Of a stretch of DNA of 64,000 nucleotides, positions 58,881-64,000 are shown piece after piece. The first letter of the stretch is position 1. Each line of letters begins with the position of its first letter. The position numbers and the translations under genes are program-made. This stretch comes from Azotimanducus sp965220185 (GTDB taxonomy: Bacteria; Pseudomonadota; Gammaproteobacteria; Pseudomonadales; Azotimanducaceae): positions 558,001 through 622,000 of the forward strand of contig OZ244807.1 of the NCBI GenBank assembly GCA_965220185.1, given 5' to 3'. A model generated the notes under the pieces. That model ran no database searches. It saw only the letters and a program-made list of their open reading frames with translations, and was not told where the DNA came from.

Positions 58881-60047
58881 TCAAGCGCTGGACTTCGATT
58901 TCAACCAATGGCAAGCCCTGCGTGCTTCTGAGTCCAACGCGCCTTCAAGCCAAGCAACGCGCTCGCTCTTGGATTCGTCGGACAGCAGCTCTTTAGGGAT
59001 TTCGGAGAGCGCCACTTTCCCCACCCGCAATGCAAACTCGGCTTCTTCAGAGCCGCCGGTGAGACGCTCGAATTCCCGAGCGCAAACCTTGCATTCTTTT
59101 TTGTCAAGATTGCTTGAGCCGAACCAATCAAGTCCTTTGGGGTCCGAAACCTCGCTCAGGTCAATCACCCCAGGGTGATCAATTTCATCGGCAAGCATCC
59201 GCAAGTAATTGAGAAAGGGCGTAATGCCGTCTTCCAACTTAAAATTGTACTCTTCGCCCACATGCTGAGCCGCATGCCTACCGAGAATGTCGAGACGCTC
59301 GATGGATTCCTCCTCGGCTTCGAGCCCCCAATAGTGTCGATCCTCCTTGAATCCAAACCAAAGGTGTGGATTCTCATCTTGCAGGTTCTCAGCTTTCTCT
59401 AGCGCGTCGGACATTTCTTCGAGCATCCGCTTGCGCCACTGAAGACTTCTTTCAGCGAGCAAGGTGAACAAGACCGGCGCCAGCTTGATGATCTCAAACC
59501 GTTGAACGCCGTAACGCTGGCAGACTAGGTCGTAGGCAATCCCTACCTGTTGAGAAACCTCCAACCACACTTCGTGCTTCTGTGCGAAGCTGGTTGGATC
59601 CGGTGCCTCGCCTTCTGGGCTGTGCGCAAACTCGATTGGCTTGACTTGAAGAGCCTTTGCTAGACGATTCACTGTCATTGGTCTTGGGGACGCCCTTTCG
59701 TCCGATCCTTCCAAGCGTTCGATGGTTCGTACCGAGATACCGGATTTTTCGGCCAGTTGCCGTCTTGAAAACCCTCTCCTATCCCGTTGAAATCGCAGTG
59801 CGTCTCCATCAACGAAAGGCATGGCATCTTCCATTCTATGCTGTGATGGCTTACTAATGGCATCACCGAGCGCCTCTCGCAAGCGCGAATAGGTGTGTTC
59901 GCGCACCTTCACTGGTCCTGATGAGCTCTCGATGCGAGCAATTTGCCGCTCTGAGACCCTCGCGTCCTCAGCAAGCTGCACCCGGGTACAACCCTTGCCC
60001 TCGCGCAATTGACGCAACTGCTGGGGATGAATTTTTATGTCGTTCAT
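58881..60047 (-). CDS. XRE-family regulator with two HTH domains and a long C-terminal region
   Basis: 388 residues from the ATG at 60047. HTH 1 is LRQLREGKGCTRVQLAEDARVSERQIARIE (11-40) and HTH 2 is LRFQRDRRGFSRRQLAEKSGISVRTIERLE (84-113). The 250-residue C-terminal part is helical and acidic, with LWFGFKEDRHYWGLEAEEES, a C-x-x-C near 319 (CKVCAREFE) and no known sensor domain. It probably represses its own promoter, which is AT-rich with repeated GACATTT, and may control the DUF262 module. The protein resembles regulators found next to defence genes. Confidence 0.8.
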   Translation of the reverse strand: MNDIKIHPQQLRQLREGKGCTRVQLAEDARVSERQIARIESSSGPVKVREHTYSRLREALGDAISKPSQHRMEDAMPFVDGDALRFQRDRRGFSRRQLAEKSGISVRTIERLEGSDERASPRPMTVNRLAKALQVKPIEFAHSPEGEAPDPTSFAQKHEVWLEVSQQVGIAYDLVCQRYGVQRFEIIKLAPVLFTLLAERSLQWRKRMLEEMSDALEKAENLQDENPHLWFGFKEDRHYWGLEAEEESIERLDILGRHAAQHVGEEYNFKLEDGITPFLNYLRMLADEIDHPGVIDLSEVSDPKGLDWFGSSNLDKKECKVCAREFERLTGGSEEAEFALRVGKVALSEIPKELLSDESKSERVAWLEGALDSEARRACHWLKSKSSA

Positions 60048-60091
60048 CGAACATCTTGATGACAAGATATATCGCATAATACATATTAAAT

Positions 60092-60155
60092 TTACGACAT
60101 TTAATGTCTTTTATCTTTAAATATTGCTCTATTTAACGTCAATAAATGACATTTA
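60092..60155. promoter_or_regulatory. AT-rich promoter/operator region with GACATTT repeats
   Basis: GACATTTAATGTC (60096-60108, a near-palindrome) and AATGACATTTAT (60145-60156) flank an AT-rich stretch. They sit 45-110 bp upstream of the XRE regulator gene. TATTATG-type -10 sequences occur on the minus strand next to them. Likely autoregulatory sites. Confidence 0.4.
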
Positions 60156-60201
60156 TCATTAGGAAGCAGTTGGTTCACGACATTAGTGTTCGACCACCTT
60201 T

Positions 60202-61359
60202 TCACATGTTCCTCAGCACCGCATATATCTCAGGCACCGTCTCATATCCAATCCCCGGCGCATCGGTCAGCCTGACCCGGCCATCCTCAAGTTGCATTTC
60301 CGGCGCGAAGCGTCCAAAGGGTTCGAATACACCCGGGTAGGCTTCGTTGCCGAAGAGTCCCAAGCCTGCTGCGAGATGCAAGCCAAACTGATGACCGCCG
60401 TGCGGCATGCAACGGCTTGCTGACCAGCCGTGTGCGCTCAACATCTCCAAAATCCTCAAGTATTCGACCAAGCCGTAGCTCAAAGCCGGGTCCATCTGCA
60501 AGAAATCGGTGCGGGCATCGAGTCCGCCGTAACGAATGAGGTTCAGTGCATCCTCGCACGAGAATAGGTTTTCGCCAGTCGCGATCGGTGTGGTTGACGC
60601 CTGCCTTACCTCTTTGAGCGCCTCGAAATCGAGCACGCTGACCGGCTCTTCGTACCAGCGCAGACCGTAATCGGCCATGGCCTCGGCGTAGGCAATAGCC
60701 ACATGCGTATCAAAGCGCGCGTTGGCATCGACTGCAAGCCGGTCTCCATCGGCAACGACTTGCAAGACCCGCTCGATGCGCGCACGATCTTCATCGAGAC
60801 TTGCGCCGCCGATCTTCATTTTGACTTCACGAAAGCCCATGTCCAAGTATCCGCGCATCTCGTTCTCAAGCAAATGGTGAGCGCTGTCCGGGTAGTAGTA
60901 GCCGCCTGCGGCGTAGACCTTGACGGACGGATTGCTTCGTCCCTCGGCATATCGATCCGAAAGCACTTGATAGAGTGGAAGGTCTTCGATTTTGGCGACC
61001 AGATCCCAAAGCGCCATGTCGATGGCACCGACCGCAACTGATCGCTCGCCGTGACCACCGGGCTTTTCATTCACCATCATCGCTTGCCAACACTTGAACG
61101 GGTCGAGATTGCGCCCGTCCTCACTCGCAATGTCGTGAGCGCCCAAGAGCCTCGGAATCATCCGCTCTCGCAGTATTCCGGACTGGCCATAGCGCCCGTT
61201 TGAGGTGAAGCCATAGCCTTTGATTGACTTGCCGCCGCGCATGAGGTCGGTCTCAACGACCACGGCGGAAATCGTCATCTTCGAGAAGTCGATGACCGCG
61301 TTTCGCATAGGTGAAGCAATGGACACCGTCTGCTCGCGAATATCTGTGATGCTCACCAT
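60202..61359 (-). CDS. D(-)-tartrate dehydratase homologue (enolase superfamily)
   Basis: 385 residues. The residues match those known for Bradyrhizobium D(-)-tartrate dehydratase with a shift of two: Lys182 in KMKIGG, metal ligands Asp211, Glu237 and Glu263, and His320 in CMPHGGHQ. YGFTSNGRYGQSG (49-61), VNEKPGGHGERSVAVG and YAAGGYYYPDS are further blocks highly typical of that enzyme. The reaction would be dehydration of D-tartrate to oxaloacetate. The gene overlaps the preceding beta-helix/aldolase gene by 7 bp, and the gene further upstream also ends like an enolase-superfamily member, so this looks like a sugar-acid catabolic cluster. Confidence 0.85.
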   Translation of the reverse strand: MVSITDIREQTVSIASPMRNAVIDFSKMTISAVVVETDLMRGGKSIKGYGFTSNGRYGQSGILRERMIPRLLGAHDIASEDGRNLDPFKCWQAMMVNEKPGGHGERSVAVGAIDMALWDLVAKIEDLPLYQVLSDRYAEGRSNPSVKVYAAGGYYYPDSAHHLLENEMRGYLDMGFREVKMKIGGASLDEDRARIERVLQVVADGDRLAVDANARFDTHVAIAYAEAMADYGLRWYEEPVSVLDFEALKEVRQASTTPIATGENLFSCEDALNLIRYGGLDARTDFLQMDPALSYGLVEYLRILEMLSAHGWSASRCMPHGGHQFGLHLAAGLGLFGNEAYPGVFEPFGRFAPEMQLEDGRVRLTDAPGIGYETVPEIYAVLRNM

Positions 61360-63791
61360 GGCATTTCTCTCTCGGTATAAGCGCGTCCGACTTCGGCTGA
61401 GTCTTGCCGACGCCCGGCACCGATCATGACACCGCGCTCGATTTGCTCGACGACGTTTTCCGGCAGCACGTTGTCCAAGAAGTAGAGGCCATTCTCGCGC
61501 GCAAGCGCGAGCACCAAGTCGCCTGCAGCCCGGACTTCCGCTGGCACAGGCGGGTCTGCCCGTCCTTCGAGATGACCATACGAGAGTCCCATATCCCGAG
61601 GCCCGTGCTCGGCGAAGGCAAGACCTGGCATCGCCAAAGTCGCCGCCGAGTTCGCGAGCGCTTGAATGTCCTCAATCTTGACGCCGAGCATGAGCTCACC
61701 ATCGGGGTTGAGCGGCCATACATCTGCCTTGGTCAGGTACTCTTCCGGGGCGAGCCCCCAGACCCAGGCGGCGAATAGGTGGCTGCCCCATCCGCGTAGC
61801 CCCTCTCCAGCGACATCGATGCCCCGCTTGTGTAGGGAGTAACGCGCAGCTTGCACGAAACGCTTGGCGGCTTGGGCGCTCCGCGCACGAGCGAGATGCA
61901 CGCCATGCACCCCTTGGGCGAGCGCTTGCTGAACCATCCAGCCTCCTGACTTGACCGTTATCTCATCGAGACCGAGCAATGGCAGGACGACGATGACAGT
62001 CGGTGTTCGGTGGCCACTCGGCGTCGGACCGGCATCCACAAGACCACGCATGAAAGCTCGCAGCAAGGCAAAGTCGAGCGGCTGGTGCTCCATGTTGTAG
62101 ACAATGTAGTCGGCCCACGTATTCGCCATGCGAAGACCTAGATCATAGCCGCCGTAGGCGGATGCATAGTAAATGGGTTGGCCGCGCTCAAGGAGTTCAA
62201 TCGACTTGTTAATGCGCTGCGGCTTGAATTGGCTCAACGAACGCGCAGCATCGGCACCGAACCCGAAGGCAGCGGACGATGATGTCTGTTGATAGGTCGG
62301 CAAGATACGCAGCTTGGTCGCGCCGCGGAAATCGCCCCACAGGGACAGGCGCTCTTCGGATGCAGATTCCACCAAGCCCCAACGACGCTGATCCACAGCA
62401 ATGCGCCCAGTCAAGTTAGCACCTTCGAGATCAGGCACGATGAGCGTCGTTCGCACTCGCGCAGCCGAATAGGATGCGCCAAGGACAGGTAGATCAATAC
62501 CGTCTTCAAGAAAGCTTGCGCGTCTTCGATTATCAAAGATATTCGCTGTGCCATCGGTCTGCAATGCACCAATCAGCACATTGCCCTTGACCTCCGAAGC
62601 CGCGAGACTCGGCTTGGTTTCAACGACGATCATGTCTTCCAAAATAGTGTTTTCCACCACCTCAAGTTCGCTTCTTTGCAAATAGAATCCAGGATTGAGC
62701 GCAGCGATATTGCCCTTGACGAGACCACGAGATTCCATCGTTATGCGCAGTGCGCCGGAGTTCTTGGAGGCATTGGTATTGCCGAAGAATCGATTGTCGG
62801 TGACTTCGACGAAGAAGGCATCCGGCCCGGGCATGATGTCGAGAGGACGGTCATAGCGATGCTCTTGGCCACCAACAAAAAGGCCGCCCGCGTCGTCGCC
62901 CGCACGATTGCCGAGAATGACGTTATTGCGAATTTTGGCCGCGGACCAGAGGGCGACAAAGATACCGCCGCCATCGTTGCTGTTGAGGGCCTCGTTGCCG
63001 AGCACAAGGTTATTGCGAATCAGCGGCATGGATGCGCGAAAAATCGAGATGCCGCCGCCGTCGCTGCTACGCATCGTGTCTTTGTGGCCTGCTCGATTAT
63101 TCACGATGACATTGCCTTGAATAACGCCTTTGCACTGGCCGTCAAAGGCAATGCCAGCACCGCGGCCGATCTCGGTGGCGTTTTCGTGAATAAGGTTGTT
63201 TCGTATCTCCGGCGCACCGCCCTCGGAGCAGTAAATCGCGCCGCCATCATGCGCTGTTTCGTGCCAATGCGCTGGCGACCAGTCCTTCGGTGCCAAGGTG
63301 TGATTGCCTGTGAACACATTGTTTGTGATCACTGGCGATGTGCCGTCGATGAGAATGCCAGCGCCATGGCCACGCACCGATCCGCCGCGCACCTCGAATC
63401 CGTCGATACGGGCGTTGCCTGAGGCGATCAGCGCACGGCCCTTTCCGGCAGCATCAATCACAGTGCGATTCGCATCCACGTCTCTTGTCCAAGCAATCTC
63501 ATCGAAACCGCCGAAGAGATCAAGATCTGAGTGCAACTCCAAATTGGCGACTTCGTAGACCCCTTCGGCCACGAGAACGGCGGCGCGGCGCGATGATGCG
63601 TCCGATACAGCCTGCGCAAGCGACGCGAGCGGCGCATTACGGTTACCGTCCCCCGCACTAGGCTTGGCGCTCGCTGAGACATAGATCACCTGCGCGTATG
63701 CTTCAAGATTGATGTCTTCAGTCAACGGTCCGAAAGATGCGAGCGCAAGGGTTCGACACGCAAGCGCACAGACAAGAAAAAGCGTCTTCAT
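61353..63791 (-). CDS. Exported parallel beta-helix protein fused to an HpcH/HpaI aldolase domain
   Basis: 812 residues from the ATG at 63791, which starts with a signal peptide (KTLFLVCALACRTLALA). Residues about 65-450 are a right-handed beta-helix (repeated IRNNLIHEN, IRNNLVLGNEA, IRNNVILGNRAGDD, N-x-x-x-G-N turns), as in pectate-lyase-like proteins. Residues about 555-800 are an HpcH/HpaI aldolase-like domain: YIVYNMEHQPLD with His569, GVKIEDIQAL with Glu706 as the metal ligand, and AEHGPRDMGLSYG. The usual R-x-P after the second strand is VVLP. Fusing a secreted glycan-type domain to an aldolase, normally cytoplasmic, is odd; it may be a catalytically repurposed periplasmic protein. It overlaps the tartrate-dehydratase gene. 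Confidence 0.8.
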   Translation of the reverse strand: MKTLFLVCALACRTLALASFGPLTEDINLEAYAQVIYVSASAKPSAGDGNRNAPLASLAQAVSDASSRRAAVLVAEGVYEVANLELHSDLDLFGGFDEIAWTRDVDANRTVIDAAGKGRALIASGNARIDGFEVRGGSVRGHGAGILIDGTSPVITNNVFTGNHTLAPKDWSPAHWHETAHDGGAIYCSEGGAPEIRNNLIHENATEIGRGAGIAFDGQCKGVIQGNVIVNNRAGHKDTMRSSDGGGISIFRASMPLIRNNLVLGNEALNSNDGGGIFVALWSAAKIRNNVILGNRAGDDAGGLFVGGQEHRYDRPLDIMPGPDAFFVEVTDNRFFGNTNASKNSGALRITMESRGLVKGNIAALNPGFYLQRSELEVVENTILEDMIVVETKPSLAASEVKGNVLIGALQTDGTANIFDNRRRASFLEDGIDLPVLGASYSAARVRTTLIVPDLEGANLTGRIAVDQRRWGLVESASEERLSLWGDFRGATKLRILPTYQQTSSSAAFGFGADAARSLSQFKPQRINKSIELLERGQPIYYASAYGGYDLGLRMANTWADYIVYNMEHQPLDFALLRAFMRGLVDAGPTPSGHRTPTVIVVLPLLGLDEITVKSGGWMVQQALAQGVHGVHLARARSAQAAKRFVQAARYSLHKRGIDVAGEGLRGWGSHLFAAWVWGLAPEEYLTKADVWPLNPDGELMLGVKIEDIQALANSAATLAMPGLAFAEHGPRDMGLSYGHLEGRADPPVPAEVRAAGDLVLALARENGLYFLDNVLPENVVEQIERGVMIGAGRRQDSAEVGRAYTEREMPW

Positions 63792-63805
63792 AAGTGCGAG
63801 AGGCT

Positions 63806-64000
63806 TCACCTGTCGACATACGCGCTGTCGGCGGTTTTTAATGTCTCCCAATGCTTCGGCTCAAAGGGATATTTGGCGGCGATTTTCTCATCGAGATCGA
63901 TGCCGAGCCCGGGACGCGAAGGCAAGGCAGCATACCCGCGATCAAAGGAGAAGTGCCCGCCGAAGAAAAGGTCTTGCCAGAATGGATCCTGACCGCTACC
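63806..64000 (-). CDS. Enolase-superfamily protein, C-terminal end
   Basis: 65 codons ending in TGA at 63806-63808; the rest lies outside the window. The sequence DPFWQDLFFGGHFSFDRGY and LPSRPGLGIDLDEKIAAKYPFEP is the typical C-terminal ending of mandelate-racemase/muconate-lactonising-type enzymes, where the barrel is followed by a P-G-x-G-x-x-L/I-D strand. It is 14 bp upstream of the beta-helix/aldolase gene, so probably in the same operon. The substrate cannot be told. Confidence 0.75.
   Translation of the reverse strand, partial: GSGQDPFWQDLFFGGHFSFDRGYAALPSRPGLGIDLDEKIAAKYPFEPKHWETLKTADSAYVDR

Overview
The window looks like a proteobacterial, most likely gammaproteobacterial, chromosome segment of moderately high GC. 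The lineage call rests on housekeeping genes with gammaproteobacterial family features: tolC divergent from a yqiB-like DUF1249 gene, argA of the fused kinase-like/GNAT type, ilvE, ilvD, cyoE, a YbbN-type co-chaperone, a cytochrome c5-like protein, ahcY and a tRNA-Glu with encoded CCA. The many acyl-CoA enzymes, CoA-transferases, sulfotransferase and repeat-rich secreted proteins suggest a free-living or surface/host-associated heterotroph. The species cannot be named from this sequence.

Layout. 1-4.6 kb: a thermonuclease-like fragment, a class A beta-lactamase and an SDR on the minus strand, then a VOC protein, a sulfotransferase and a DUF2799 protein in an overlapping plus-strand operon. 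5-10.2 kb: a very GC-rich cadherin-like surface protein that has lost its 5' end, closed by a clear terminator. 10.2-12.7 kb: an AlkA-type glycosylase, a hicBA module flanked by a 38-bp direct repeat made from the glycosylase 5' end, an MBL hydrolase and tRNA-Glu. 12.8-20.1 kb: DUF1249/tolC, an orphan antitoxin, a DUF433 gene with a frameshifted DUF5615 partner, then ilvE, argA and ilvD.

20.1-35.2 kb: a crotonase-type gene, then about 13 tightly spaced minus-strand genes. Two MaoC half-hydratases, a CaiB CoA-transferase, a malyl/citramalyl-CoA-lyase-like protein, an acyl-CoA dehydrogenase, an SDR and a PrpD-family protein resemble the mesaconyl-CoA/methylmalyl-CoA and itaconate/citramalyl-CoA pathways. 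They are followed by an AttFG/AttH-like FtsX permease and lipoprotein without an ATPase, then an acyl-CoA ligase, a second CaiB protein and an amidohydrolase.

35.2-47.7 kb: two exported Cys-containing proteins, one with a C16 tract just after the signal peptide (candidate phase-variable gene), a glutamine amidotransferase, DUF1232, YbbN, cytochrome c5, a methionine-type aminotransferase, two near-identical tandem AAA/PD-(D/E)XK genes, ahcY, an acyltransferase and cyoE. 47.7-60.2 kb is accessory: a second hicAB with a coupled third small gene, an IS and HTH relic, a secreted subtilase operon with a PrcB-like partner (subtilase frameshifted in a short C run), and a three-gene DUF262 / DUF3696-ATPase / unknown module with its own HTH regulator, a candidate defence system. 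60.2-64 kb: a D(-)-tartrate-dehydratase homologue, an exported beta-helix protein fused to an HpcH/HpaI aldolase domain, and the end of another enolase-superfamily gene.
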